38,297 bases of DNA from Streptomyces prasinopilosus (lineage in GTDB: Bacteria; Actinomycetota; Actinomycetes; Streptomycetales; Streptomycetaceae). Location: assembly GCF_001419695.1 (NCBI RefSeq), contig NZ_LIRG01000014.1:1-38297 (forward strand), written 5' to 3'. Of this stretch, positions 15,352 to 24,800 are shown piece after piece (position 1 is the first letter of the stretch; each line of letters begins with the position of its first letter). The position numbers and the translations under genes are program-made. The notes under the pieces are model-generated. The model worked only from the letters and a program-made list of their open reading frames with translations. It was not told the DNA's origin and made no database searches.

Positions 15352-16218
15352 ATGGCCATCAGCGCCTTCAAGCCGGAAGTCTGGAACGCCAACCTCCTGG
15401 TCACCCTGGAGAAGTCGCACGTCTACGCCGCCCCGGGCGTCGTGAACCGCGAGTACGAGGGCGACATCGCCAACTACGGCGACACCGTGCACATCACGTC
15501 CCTGGCGGAGCCGACGATCGGCACCTACACCCCGCACACGGACATCACCATCGAGGACGTCGACGACACCGACTCCACGCTGCTGATCGACCAGTCGAAG
15601 TACTTCGCGTTCGAGGTCGACGACGTGGAGAAGCGGCAGGCCTTCAACGGCGGCAAGGTCCTCACCGAGCAGGCCCGCAAGGCCGCCTACAAGCTGCGGG
15701 ACGTCGCCGACGCCTACGTGGCCGGCCTGATGGCCGCGGGCGTGCACGCCGGGAACCTGGTCGCTGAACAGACCATCTCCAAGGCGACCGGATCCGCGAA
15801 GGCCTACGACCTGCTGGTGGACCTGGGCACGGTCCTCGACGAGGACAACGTGCCGACCGAGGGCCGCTGGGTCGTCGTGCCGCCCGCGTTCTACGGTCTG
15901 CTGCTGCGCGACTCCCGCTTCGTCAGCACCGGCGACGCGCAGGCGGCGGCGACCCGCGCCAACGGTGTGGTCGGCGAGGCGGCCGGCTTCACCATCCGCA
16001 AGTCCAACAACGCCCCCGACGGTCCGGGCGCGGGCGCGGGCAAGCTCGTCATCGCCGGATACAACGGCGCGGTGACCTACGCGGAGCAGATCAACAAGAC
16101 CGAGGCGACCCGCAAGGAGAAGGGCTTCGCGGACATCGTCAAGGGCCTGCACCTGTACGGCGCGAAGGTCGTGCGGCCGACCGGTCTGGCCGCGGCCGAC
16201 GTCATCGTGGGGGCCTGA
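15352..16218 (+). CDS. Major capsid protein
   Basis: The protein has 288 residues; AAGGAG lies 7 bases before the ATG. It opens AISAFKPEVWNANLL and continues with NREYEGDIANYGDTVHI, typical of actinophage coat proteins with the HK97 fold in the P22-coat-like Pfam family. IDQSKYFAFEVDDVEKRQA and EGRWVVVPPAFYGLLLRD are further conserved stretches. It has no N-terminal protease-cleaved delta domain; a separate scaffold is present instead. It forms the icosahedral shell. Confidence 0.95.
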   Translation: MAISAFKPEVWNANLLVTLEKSHVYAAPGVVNREYEGDIANYGDTVHITSLAEPTIGTYTPHTDITIEDVDDTDSTLLIDQSKYFAFEVDDVEKRQAFNGGKVLTEQARKAAYKLRDVADAYVAGLMAAGVHAGNLVAEQTISKATGSAKAYDLLVDLGTVLDEDNVPTEGRWVVVPPAFYGLLLRDSRFVSTGDAQAAATRANGVVGEAAGFTIRKSNNAPDGPGAGAGKLVIAGYNGAVTYAEQINKTEATRKEKGFADIVKGLHLYGAKVVRPTGLAAADVIVGA

Positions 16219-16219
16219 C

Positions 16220-16663
16220 ATGGAGCCGGGAGACAAGATCCGGCTGCGCGGTTCGGCGGGCGCCCTGTTCCTGGTCACCGTCGGCCAGCCGTTCACGAAG
16301 GAGCTGATCGAGCGGCGGCTGGAGTCCGGCGAGTGGTCCTGGCCGCAGGACGAGCCTGCCGCAGCGCAGGCCTCCGGGCCCGAGCCGCGGACCGAGGAGA
16401 AGTCCAAACCCGCCCCGGGCGAGGACAGTCCCAAGCCGCGCACCGAGCTGAAGTCGGAGCGCGACGAGGACGGGCCGCCGCCGCAGCCGCGCCAGGAGAT
16501 CGTGTCGGGCCCCGACACCGGCTCCGAGGACGGCGACCCGGAGCGGCCCGCACAGTCCGCGCCGAAGTCCGAGTGGGCCGCCTACGTGGCGCGCACGCAG
16601 CACATGTCCCTCGAGGACGCGGCGAACTACACCAAGGCCGACCTGATCGACATGGCCAAGTAG
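16220..16663 (+). CDS. Capsid-proximal protein with disordered middle
   Basis: The protein has 147 residues; its ATG is 1 base after the capsid stop. A short beta-rich start (MEPGDKIRLRGSAGALFLVTVGQPF) leads to a 70-residue Pro/Glu/Lys-rich disordered linker and a compact helical end (SEWAAYVARTQHMSLEDAANYTKADLIDMAK) similar to small SAP/Rho-N-like modules. Such proteins follow the capsid gene in many actinophages and may decorate the head. Role uncertain. Confidence 0.75.
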   Translation: MEPGDKIRLRGSAGALFLVTVGQPFTKELIERRLESGEWSWPQDEPAAAQASGPEPRTEEKSKPAPGEDSPKPRTELKSERDEDGPPPQPRQEIVSGPDTGSEDGDPERPAQSAPKSEWAAYVARTQHMSLEDAANYTKADLIDMAK

Positions 16664-16676
16664 CAGGGAGGACGCC

Positions 16677-17270
16677 GTGGCACTGGCACCGCTCGCGACG
16701 GTGGACGACCTCGAGGCCCGCGGCCTGGCCGTGGATCCCTCGGAGGCGGCCGTCGTCAACGTGTATCTGGGCGTCGCGTCCACGGCCGTGCGGGAGGCGG
16801 CGGGAACGGCCATCTCCCGCACGACGTCCACCGTCACCCTGGAGGGCGTGCCCGGACAGCGGCTGACGCTGCCCGGGGTGCCCGTCGTGTCGGTCGACGC
16901 GGTCACCGTGGACGGCCGCACCGAGACCGGCTGGCGGCTGTCCTCCGGGCGCCTGTGGCGGGCCGCCGGCTGGTCGGGCCGGGAGCCGTCCGAGATCGAG
17001 GTCACCTACACGCACGGCCTGGTGGAGGTGCCCGCCGACATCGTCGACCTGGTGTGCCGGATGGTCGCGGCCGCGCTGAAGGCGTACCGGGCGGAGGACG
17101 GCGGCGAGGGCCTGGCCGCCGACAAGGAGGTCACCTCCGAACGGCTCGGGGACTGGGCGGTGACCTACGGGTCCGACGGCCGGGTCACCGAGATGGAGCT
17201 GACGCAGCACTGGCGGGAGCGGCTGGCCGCCCGGTTCGGGTCCAGCGTCACGACGCTGGTGTCCCGGTGA
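16677..17270 (+). CDS. Head-tail connector (adaptor) protein
   Basis: The protein has 197 residues with a GTG start. LATVDDLEARGL and the helical region with AADIVDLVCRMVAAALKAY bracket a beta-rich centre (LEGVPGQRLTLPGVPVVSVDAVTVDG) that is recurrent in actinophage head-tail connectors. It would bind beneath the portal ring. The stop overlaps the next start by 4 bases. Confidence 0.82.
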   Translation: MALAPLATVDDLEARGLAVDPSEAAVVNVYLGVASTAVREAAGTAISRTTSTVTLEGVPGQRLTLPGVPVVSVDAVTVDGRTETGWRLSSGRLWRAAGWSGREPSEIEVTYTHGLVEVPADIVDLVCRMVAAALKAYRAEDGGEGLAADKEVTSERLGDWAVTYGSDGRVTEMELTQHWRERLAARFGSSVTTLVSR

Positions 17271-17617
17271 AGGGCATCGGCCGGCACCTGAACCGGCGCC
17301 TGGAGGTGTGGCGGGAGACGACCGTGGACGACGGCGCGGGCGGCCAGGAAACCACCCTGACGCAGGCGGGCACGGTCCGCGGCAAGGTCGACCAGCCGTC
17401 GCCCACCGAGCGACTGATGGCCCAGCAGTCCGGCTCGGACCACTCGCACAACGTGTACCTGTCCGCGCGGGCGGACGTGCGCCGCGGTGACGAGCTGCGC
17501 GGCACCGACGCCCTGGGCAACGCACAGAAGTTCCGGGTGCTGTCCGTGGTGCAGCCGTCGGCGCCCGTCTACTCCAAGGCGCTGGTGCAGCTCACCCAAT
17601 CCCAGCAGGGAGGCTGA
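17267..17617 (+). CDS. Head-closure / head-tail joining protein
   Basis: The protein has 116 residues with a GTG start overlapping the previous stop (GTGA). NRRLEVWRETTVDDGAGGQETTLTQAGTVRGKVDQPSPTE is the beta-barrel opening of SPP1 gp16-type stoppers, and DELRGTDALGNAQKFRVLSV continues it. It probably closes the DNA exit channel after packaging and links to the tail. Confidence 0.82.
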   Translation: MKGIGRHLNRRLEVWRETTVDDGAGGQETTLTQAGTVRGKVDQPSPTERLMAQQSGSDHSHNVYLSARADVRRGDELRGTDALGNAQKFRVLSVVQPSAPVYSKALVQLTQSQQGG

Positions 17618-17619
17618 CC

Positions 17620-17775
17620 GTGGAGAAGCCGTTCGTGGCGAGCGAGCCGCACGAGTGCAAGAAGCGGGCGGAGGACCCCCAGCTGCCCACCGAGGAGCGG
17701 CTGGTGTGGGCCCAGCTGGCCGTGGCCGCCGAACTGTTCGCCCTGCGCAAGGACCGGCGCAGGGCCGGCCGCTGA
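17620..17775 (+). CDS. 51-residue hypothetical protein
   Basis: GTG start at 17620 with AGGGAGG 7 bases upstream. It is charged and helical (EERLVWAQLAVAAELFALRKDRRRAGR), with one Cys and no motif. It lies between the head-closure gene and the HK97-gp10-like gene; small genes in this slot occur in related actinophages. Function unknown. Confidence 0.65.
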   Translation: MEKPFVASEPHECKKRAEDPQLPTEERLVWAQLAVAAELFALRKDRRRAGR

Positions 17776-17790
17776 CTTGAGGGAGGGCCC

Positions 17791-18213
17791 ATGGCACGAC
17801 GACGAAGCGGCGGCGGGCGCCGCCACCCGCGCGGGGGCGGCCGGTCCAGCGGCATCACCGTGACCATCCACGGGCTGCCCGAGCTGCGCCGCCGCCTGGA
17901 GCAGCTGCCCACCGAGGTGCGCGCCGCGTGCTTCCGGGCCCTGAAGGAGTCCGCCGGCGCCATCGTCGACGGCACCAAGGGCCGCGTGAAGGTCGACAGC
18001 GCCAACCTGCAGGGCTCGGTGAAGGCCCGCTACGAGAACAGCAAGCTGCGCGCCGAGATCGGCTGGTGGGACCGGGACGACCGGTACGCCATCTGGCAGG
18101 AGTTCGGCACCCGCAAGATGCCCGCGAACCCCTCCCTGGGCCCGTCCCTGGAAGAGGAGAAGCGGCGCCTGCCCGAGCGGCTGAAGCGCGAGATCCGGAA
18201 GGCCACCCAGTGA
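17791..18213 (+). CDS. HK97 gp10-like tail-completion protein
   Basis: The protein has 140 residues; GGAGG lies 5 bases before the ATG. After a basic Gly/Arg-rich N-terminus comes the HK97-gp10 pattern: GLPELRRRLEQLP, ALKESAGAIVDGTKGRVKVDSANLQGSV, then YAIWQEFGTRKMPANPSLGPSLEEE. The WQEFGTRKMPANP stretch is the family signature. It acts at the head-tail interface or tail completion. The stop overlaps the next start by 4 bases. Confidence 0.88.
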   Translation: MARRRSGGGRRHPRGGGRSSGITVTIHGLPELRRRLEQLPTEVRAACFRALKESAGAIVDGTKGRVKVDSANLQGSVKARYENSKLRAEIGWWDRDDRYAIWQEFGTRKMPANPSLGPSLEEEKRRLPERLKREIRKATQ

Positions 18214-18623
18214 CCTCCCCCGCGCCGATGCTGCCGGTCCAGTCCGCCATCTACGCCCGCCTCAAGGGCGACGCCACCCTGACCGGCCTGATCAAGGGCG
18301 TCTACGACTACGTCCCCGAGGACGCCGCCTACCCGTTCGTCGTGATCGGCGAGGCGCTCGAGACGCCGGACAACCGGCACGGCGGCTTCGGCCGGGAGAC
18401 CGTCATCACCCTGCACTCGTGGTCCCGCTATCAGGGCTACGCGCAGGTCCTGCGGATCGGCGCCCGGGTCACGGCGCTGCTGGACCACCAGCCGCTCACC
18501 ATCACGGGCCTGAACCACATCGTGACCCGCTTCGAGTTCTCCCAGACGCTGACCGACCCGGAACCGCCGGGCGACATCCGGCACCTGGTGCAGCGCTACC
18601 GCGTGGTCACCGAGCAGCACTGA
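18210..18623 (+). CDS. Tail terminator, DUF3168-like
   Basis: The protein has 137 residues with a GTG start. VQSAIYARLKGDATLTGLIKGVYDYVPEDAAYPFVVIGE, then ETVITLHSWSRYQGYAQVL and ITRFEFSQTLTDPE-type strands, match the DUF3168 tail-terminator pattern. It caps the polymerised tail tube and binds the head connector. Gene order (gp10-like, DUF3168, tail tube) is standard. Confidence 0.88.
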   Translation: MTSPAPMLPVQSAIYARLKGDATLTGLIKGVYDYVPEDAAYPFVVIGEALETPDNRHGGFGRETVITLHSWSRYQGYAQVLRIGARVTALLDHQPLTITGLNHIVTRFEFSQTLTDPEPPGDIRHLVQRYRVVTEQH

Positions 18624-18641
18624 CCCCACCCCGCCCCCCTT

Positions 18642-18666
18642 GCCCCGGACCTCACCGGCCCGGGGC
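18642..18666 (+). terminator. Hairpin before the tail tube gene
   Basis: GCCCCGG (18642-18648) and CCGGGGC (18660-18666) are followed by TTCCTC, in the 71-bp gap before the tail tube gene. It may be an attenuator or 5'-stabilising hairpin. Confidence 0.45.
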
Positions 18667-18694
18667 TTCCTCATGCACAGACAGGAGTAGGCCC

Positions 18695-19117
18695 ATGGCC
18701 GGTATGGATGGCTTCGGCGTCCAGCTCAAGCGCGGCGACGGCGCAGAGCCCGAGGTGTTCACGAAGATCGCCGACGTGACGTCGCTGAACCCCCCCAACA
18801 TCTCGCGGGAGACGCTCGACGTCACCAGCCACGACAGCCCCAACGGCTGGATGCAGTTCCTCGGCAGCCTGAAGGACCCGGGCGAGGTGTCCGCGGACAT
18901 CAACTACCAGCCCGACAAGCACGACCTGCTGGTGGGCGACTTCGAGGACGCCGCGCCCCGCAACTACCAGATCGTCTTCCCCGACGAGGACGCCACGACG
19001 TGGGAGTTCCCGGCGATCCTCACCGGCTTCGAGCCGGAGGCGCCCTACGACGACAAGGCGTCCGCGTCGCTGACGTGGAAGGTCTCCGGCAAGCCGACCA
19101 TCACGACGGGGGCGTAG
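18695..19117 (+). CDS. Major tail (tube) protein
   Basis: The protein has 140 residues; ACAGGAG lies 8 bases before the ATG. Conserved features are ADVTSLNPPNISRETLDVTSHDSPNGWMQFLGSLKDPGEV, the signature of TP901-1-like tail tube subunits, then FPDEDATTWEFPAILTGFEPEAPYDDKASASLTWKVSGKP. It polymerises into the tail tube. At 140 residues it is compact and lacks an added Ig-like domain. Confidence 0.93.
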   Translation: MAGMDGFGVQLKRGDGAEPEVFTKIADVTSLNPPNISRETLDVTSHDSPNGWMQFLGSLKDPGEVSADINYQPDKHDLLVGDFEDAAPRNYQIVFPDEDATTWEFPAILTGFEPEAPYDDKASASLTWKVSGKPTITTGA

Positions 19118-19121
19118 GCGC

Positions 19122-19523
19122 ATGGCACTGCTGAGCAAGGACCAGATCACCACCGCCGACGACCGGGCGTGGGAGGACGTGCCGGTGCCCGAGTGGGGCG
19201 GCACCGTCCGGCTGCTGGGCATGTCCGGCACCGAACGCAACGCCTACCAGTCCTCCCTGGTGGTCCTCGGGCCGAACGGCTCGGTGCAGAAGATGAACAT
19301 GGCCGACCAGCTCGCCAAGCTGGTCGCCAAGTGCCTGGTCGGCGAGGACTTCGAGCGGCTGTTCACCGACAAGGAGGTGAAGGCCCTCGGGGCGAAGAAC
19401 GGCGCCGTCCTCGAGCGGCTCGGCACGGTCTGCCAGCGGCTGTCCGGGCTCCGCAAGGAGGACGTGGAGGACGCGGCGGGAAAATCCGAGCCGACCCCGA
19501 GCGACGCTTCTACCACCGACTAG
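19122..19523 (+). CDS. Tail assembly chaperone, short form (gpG-like)
   Basis: The protein has 133 residues; its ATG is 4 bases after the tail tube stop. It has a helical body with LLGMSGTERNAYQSSLV and a charged C-terminus ending DASTTD. It lies between tail tube and tape measure and contains a -1 slippery heptamer near its end, as in the lambda G/GT arrangement. It guides tape measure folding and is not in the virion. Confidence 0.9.
   Translation: MALLSKDQITTADDRAWEDVPVPEWGGTVRLLGMSGTERNAYQSSLVVLGPNGSVQKMNMADQLAKLVAKCLVGEDFERLFTDKEVKALGAKNGAVLERLGTVCQRLSGLRKEDVEDAAGKSEPTPSDASTTD
19478..19484 (+). promoter_or_regulatory. -1 programmed ribosomal frameshift site
   Basis: GGGAAAA is read as G GGA AAA in frame, a perfect X XXY YYZ heptamer. 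A -1 slip continues in an open frame to 19852. It is the only A-run in a very GC-rich stretch, which supports selection for slippage. Confidence 0.85.
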
Positions 19524-19852
19524 CGCTCGAACTGGGCTGCACCGTGCGCGAGCTGCTGGCGCGCACGACGTCGGCGGAACTGACGGAGTGGATGGCGTAT
19601 GAGCGGGTCACCGGCCCGCTCGGGCCCGAGCGCCTGGACCTGCTGCACGGCATCCTGTCGGCCACCGTCGCCAACGCGGCCCGCGGCAAGGGCAAGAAGG
19701 CCACCCCGAAGGACTTCATCCCCGAGTGGGACCAGGGCCCCAAGGGGCCGATGGAGTGGCGGCAGATGCTCACCGCGGTGAAGGCCTACAACCGTCGCAT
19801 CGGCGGCACCGACTCAACGACCGAGGGGGGTGCCGCAGATGGCGACGCTTGA
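19484..19852 (+). CDS. Frameshift extension of the tail assembly chaperone (gpGT-like T part)
   Basis: The long form is 19122-19484 joined to 19484-19852 in the -1 frame, about 243 residues. The extension reads IRADPERRFYHRLALELGCTVRELLARTT, then TEWMAYERVTGPLGPERLDLLHGIL, as in T-domains of actinophage chaperones. It has no start of its own. Its end overlaps the tape measure start by 14 bases. Confidence 0.87.
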   Translation: MRADPERRFYHRLALELGCTVRELLARTTSAELTEWMAYERVTGPLGPERLDLLHGILSATVANAARGKGKKATPKDFIPEWDQGPKGPMEWRQMLTAVKAYNRRIGGTDSTTEGGAADGDA

Positions 19853-21806
19853 AGAAGTGCTGGTCGCGATCGGCATCAACACCGATGACCTGACCGCCGG
19901 CGCCGACGGCGCGGCCAACGAGGTCGAATCCAGCCTGGGCGGCATCCAGACCGCCGCCGCCGGCGTGGCCGTGGGCGGTCTGTTCATGGCGGGCCTGCAG
20001 TCCGCGATGGACATGCAGGCCACCCAGGCCCAGCTGCAGACGCAGTTCGGGTACACCGAGCAGGAGGCCGCCCGCGCGGGCGACGCGGCCGGGCGCGTGT
20101 ACTCGGCCGGCTTCGGCCAGTCCGTGGAGGAGGTCGGGCAGGCCATCGGCTCGGTCGCCGAGGCGATGGGCGGGCTCGGGGAGGTCTCGGACGCCGAACT
20201 CGACCAGATGTCCAAGCACGCCATGGTGCTCGCGGAGACCCTGCAGGTCGACGTCGCCGACGCCGCCGGGGCAGCCGGGAACCTGATCAAGAACGGGCTG
20301 GCGGCCGACGGCCAGGAGGCGTTCGACGTCCTCACCCGGGCGGCACAGACGCTGCCCCGGGAGATGGTCGCGGACATCCCCGCCGTCGTGCAGGAGTACG
20401 GCAAGCACTTCCAGCGCCTGGGCCTCGACGGCAAGCAGGCGTTCGGAATGATGTCGCAGTACGTGCAGGCCGGCGGCCGGGACATCGACCAGGCCGCCGA
20501 CGTCATCCACGAGTTCGCCCGCATCACCTCCGAGGAGACCGACCGGGCGGCGGAGGCCTTCAAGGCACTCAACCTGCCCGCCAAGCAGATGCTGGACGAC
20601 ATCGGCAAGGGCGGTCCCGAAGCCGAGCAGGCCCTGGGCAAGACCCTGGAGGCGCTGCGCGGGGTGAAGGACCCGGCCGAACAGTCCGCGCTCGCCGTCG
20701 AGCTGTTCGGCGACATGGCCGGTGAGGGTGCCGACGCGCTGTGGGCGATGAACCCGGCGACCGCGGCCGCCGCGTCCGGCATGGACCAGGCCGCCGGCGC
20801 CGCGGACAAGGCGACGGCGGCGGCCGCCGCCTCGCAGTCCCTGTCGGCGATCTGGCGGACCATGGCCACGACCCTGGGGGAGATGCTGCTGCCGGTCCTG
20901 CAGCCGCTGGCGAAGTTCATGAGCGAGAACCCCGCCCTGGTGAAGATCCTGGCGGTGGCGCTGCTGCTGATGGCCGCCGCGATCGGCATTGCGGTGATCG
21001 CACAGTGGGCGTGGAACACCGCCCTGTGGGCGTTCCCGGGCACGTGGATCATCGCCGCGATCATCGCCCTGATCGCCATCATCGTGCTGATCGTCGTCTA
21101 CTGGGACCAGATCGTCGCGGCCACCGTGTCCGCCTGGAACTGGATCACTGACGCGGTCGGTGCGGGTGTCGGCTGGGTCTCGGGCCTGATCTCGCAGTTC
21201 ACCGCCTGGATCTCCAGCAAGTGGAACCAGGCGTGGAGCTGGGTGGAGAGCAAGACCCAGAGCGCGGTCTCAGCCATCCTCGGTGTGATCGGCTGGCTGT
21301 CGGCCATCCCCGGCCGGGTCGCCGGCTGGTTCGGCCAGGTCGTCTCCTTCGTGTCCGGCCTGCCGGGCCGGATCTCGCGTGCCGCGTCGGGCATGTGGGA
21401 CGGCATCCTGCGCTCCTTCCGTAGCGCCGTGAACAGCATCATCAGCGGCTGGAACAGCCTGTCCTTCACGATCGGCGGCGGCTCCATCATGGGCGTCGAC
21501 ATCCCATCGGTCACCCTGTCCACCCCGAACATCCCCATGCTCGCCCAGGGCGGCGTCACCACCGGTCCCACCTTCGCGATGATCGGTGAGGGCCGGGAGC
21601 AGGAAGCGGTCATGCCGCTGTCCAAGCTGGACGGCATGCTCCGCTCGGTCGCCGGCGCGGTGCGCCGCACCGGTGGGGACGGCCCGCAGGCCATCCCGGT
21701 CCGGATCGAGCTCGCCGGGCCCGAGGACATGAAGCGGCTGGTGCGCAGCATCGTGCAGACCGGCTCCCGCGGTGGCGACGTCCAGGGCTTCTTCGGCACC
21801 CCGTAA
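19839..21806 (+). CDS. Tape measure protein
   Basis: The protein has 655 residues; the ATG at 19839 has GAGGGGGG upstream (a GTG at 19830 is also possible). Long Ala-rich helices fill the first 330 residues. Hydrophobic spans follow at about 365-430 (KILAVALLLMAAAIGIAVIAQ and WIIAAIIALIAIIVLIVVYW), then Trp-rich helical repeats and a C-terminal region (GGVTTGPTFAMIGEGREQEAVMPLSKLDGML) typical of tape measures. Its length would set a fairly short tail. The membrane spans are thought to help DNA pass the membrane. Confidence 0.95.
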   Translation: MATLEEVLVAIGINTDDLTAGADGAANEVESSLGGIQTAAAGVAVGGLFMAGLQSAMDMQATQAQLQTQFGYTEQEAARAGDAAGRVYSAGFGQSVEEVGQAIGSVAEAMGGLGEVSDAELDQMSKHAMVLAETLQVDVADAAGAAGNLIKNGLAADGQEAFDVLTRAAQTLPREMVADIPAVVQEYGKHFQRLGLDGKQAFGMMSQYVQAGGRDIDQAADVIHEFARITSEETDRAAEAFKALNLPAKQMLDDIGKGGPEAEQALGKTLEALRGVKDPAEQSALAVELFGDMAGEGADALWAMNPATAAAASGMDQAAGAADKATAAAAASQSLSAIWRTMATTLGEMLLPVLQPLAKFMSENPALVKILAVALLLMAAAIGIAVIAQWAWNTALWAFPGTWIIAAIIALIAIIVLIVVYWDQIVAATVSAWNWITDAVGAGVGWVSGLISQFTAWISSKWNQAWSWVESKTQSAVSAILGVIGWLSAIPGRVAGWFGQVVSFVSGLPGRISRAASGMWDGILRSFRSAVNSIISGWNSLSFTIGGGSIMGVDIPSVTLSTPNIPMLAQGGVTTGPTFAMIGEGREQEAVMPLSKLDGMLRSVAGAVRRTGGDGPQAIPVRIELAGPEDMKRLVRSIVQTGSRGGDVQGFFGTP

Positions 21807-21819
21807 GGAGACACACCCG

Positions 21820-24800
21820 ATGGCGTTCCCCGACACCCCGCTGGACTCCCTCCTGGAGATCCTCGTGGACGGGCAGTGGCTCCCGGTCCCGACGTACAAC
21901 CGTGACCGGGTCCAGATCGAGACGGGCCGCCGCGAGGGGGCCACCGTCACCGACCCCGGCAGCCTGTCCGTCACCATCAACAACCGCAACGGCCGCTTCT
22001 CCCCGAGGAACGCGGAGTCGGACCTGTACGGGCGGATCGGCCGCAACACCCGCTGCCGGCTGTCCGTGGCCGACACCCAGTCCTTCCTCGAGCTGGACGG
22101 TGTCACGGTGGGCACCGCATCCACCCCCGACCACGCCGCCCTCGACATCACCGGCGATCTGGATTTGAGGTGGGAGGGCGAGGCCGACTGGTACGCGCCC
22201 GGCGCCCAGATGCTGATCGGCAAGTGGGGCGATCCCGGGGACCGCAGCTACCACATGCGGCTGGACGGCGGCTCGCTGTGGGTGGGCGCCACCATCAACG
22301 GGACCACCGGCCACGTCGCGGGCCGGGTCCTGCCCCCGCTGCCCCGCCGGGCCGCCGTCCGCGTCACCATCGACGTCAACGACGGGTCGGGCAACAGTGT
22401 CTTCCGCATGTACTGGGCGCCCGGCATCGACGGACCGTGGACGCAGATCAGCGACCCCGTCATCCTGCCCTCGCTGACCATCTTCCCGGTCGCCGCCCCG
22501 CTGACCATCTCGCCCCGGCAGGTCGACGAGTTCGGCACCCGGCTGCCGGTGACGGGCCGCTGCTACCGGGCCCAGGTCCGAGCCGGCATCAACGGCACGA
22601 TCGTCGCCGACCCCGACTTCACCACCCTGCCCGCCGGCACCCTGGCGTTCACCGACGCGCCAGGCCGCCCCTGGACCGTCACCGCTGCCGGGGCCGTCCG
22701 CGACCGCGCGGACCTGTTCGTCGGGGAGATCTCCGAGTGGCCCCAGGAATGGACCCCGGACGGCGCGGATGCCTGGGTCCCCGTCCAGGCCGCGGGCATC
22801 CTGCGCCGCCTGGGCCAGGGCCGCAAAGCCCTGCAGTCGACGCTGCGCCGCCGCATCCCCTCCTACCGGCCGCTGGCGTACTGGCCGATGGAGGAGGGCG
22901 CCAACGCGCGGTACGCGTACTCGCCGATCGAGCGGGTGCCGCGCCTGCAGCTCACCAACGCGAACTGGGCGGCGGCCGACAGCCTGCCCAGCTCCGAACC
23001 CCTGCCCACCCTGAAGGGCACCGCGGGCAACCTGTCCCACCTGACCGGCCTCGTCTTCAACCGCTCGTTCGTGAGTCTGCCGGCGTGGAGTGTGCAGTTC
23101 GTGTACCGGCTGGACGAGCCGAACGAGTCCCTGAACACGTTCCTGCGGATCCTGTCCATGGGCAGCGTGCGGCAGTGGTACATCCAGTTCCGCGCTGATC
23201 TCACCCGCATCATCGGCCGCGACCAGGACGGCGAGGACCTCTTCTCCAGGGACATCGCCACCGGCAGCTACCTGTACGGGCAGTGGGTGCGGGTGCGCTT
23301 CCAGGTCACCCAGGAGGGCGGCAACGTCCGCTGGCGCATCGTGTGGACCGACCTCCTGGGTGACAGCTTCAACTACAGCGAGACCTTCGCCGGGAACGCG
23401 GGCCGGCCCACGGGCGTCACCTCGCCCCCCGGCGGTTACGCGCAGGCCCTCAACGGCATGGCGATCGGCCACATCGGAGTCTTCGACGTCGAGAGCAGCC
23501 CGGCCTACTTCGGCGCCATCGACGCCTGGACGGGCGAGAGCGCCTGGGAGCGGATGTACCGGCTGGCCGGTGAGGAAGGCCTGCGGGTGGCCCGGCTGCC
23601 GGGCCCGGAGACCCCCCAGCGGGTGGGGCCGCAGACCGTGGACACCCTCCTGAACCTGCTGCAGGCCGCCGCCGACGCCGACGGCGGGATGCTCCTGGAG
23701 GACCGCCGCCGCCCCGGGCTGCTGTTTAGGGAGCGTTCCAGCCTGTACAACCAGACGCCGAAGCTGTTGCTGTCCTACGCCGGGGCGCCGGGCCTGGCCG
23801 CGCCGCTGCGGCCGGTCGACGACGACGCCGCGATCCGCAACGACCGCACCGTCAAACGCGACGGCGGGAGCGAGGGGCGCGCGGTCCTCGAGACCGGCCC
23901 CCTGTCCGTGGCCGAACCCCCGGCCGGGCTCGGCCGCTACGACGACTCGGTGACGCTGTCGCTGCACGACGACGCGCAGGCGGAGCCGATCGCCCACTGG
24001 CGGCTGCACCTGGGCACCCACGACGGGCCCCGCTACCCGCAGATCCGCATCATGCTCCACAAGGCGCCCGCCCTGATCCCGGCCGCCCTCACCCTGACCG
24101 AGGGCGACCTGGTCCGCGTCACCGGCCTGCCCAAGTGGGCCGGGCACGGCGACGTCGACCTGATCGTGGAGGGCATCCGGCACGAGGCGACGCTGACCAC
24201 GTGGGACCTCATCCTCACCTGCTCACCCGGCCGGCCGTGGCGCGTGGGCACGGTCGGCGCGGCGTCGGCGCGGGCGGACACCGACGGCAGTCAGCTGGTC
24301 ACCCCGGTGGGCGCGGACGCCACCATCCTGACCGTGCAGGCCACCGCCGGCCCCGCCTGGATCACCTCGGCCGAGTTCCCGTCCGAGTTCCCGTTCGACG
24401 TCCGCGCGGGAGGCGAGGTGATGACCGTGACCGCCGTCGCAGACGCCGTGACGGACACCTTCGGGCGGACCGCGGCGGGCGGCTGGGGCACGGCGAACAC
24501 GGGGCAGCCGTGGACGCTCACGGGCGGCACCGCCACGGACTACGCGGTCGGCTCCGGCGTCGGCACCCACACCATGACCACCGTCAACATCTCCCGCCGG
24601 ACCCTCATGCCCCAGCCGGGCCGGGACTTCGATCTTCAGGTCGACATGGCCACCAGCGCCCTGTCCACGGGCGGCCACCAGTCCGGCGGGCCGATGGCCC
24701 GCGCGACGGACGGCAACAACCTGTACCAGGCGAGGCTGGAAGCCACCCCGGCCCAGGGACTCGTGCTGACCCTGCGCAAGCGCGTGGGCGGCACGGAGAC

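Noticed and set aside
14599-16518. 639-codon minus-strand frame across scaffold and capsid genes
   Set aside because: Shadow of plus-strand genes that have clear phage signatures and ribosome sites.
21610-24183. 857-codon open frame on the minus strand
   Set aside because: It lies entirely opposite the tape measure and large tail genes; its composition (Gly/Val/Arg/Asp-rich, no motifs) is that of an antisense shadow in GC-rich DNA.
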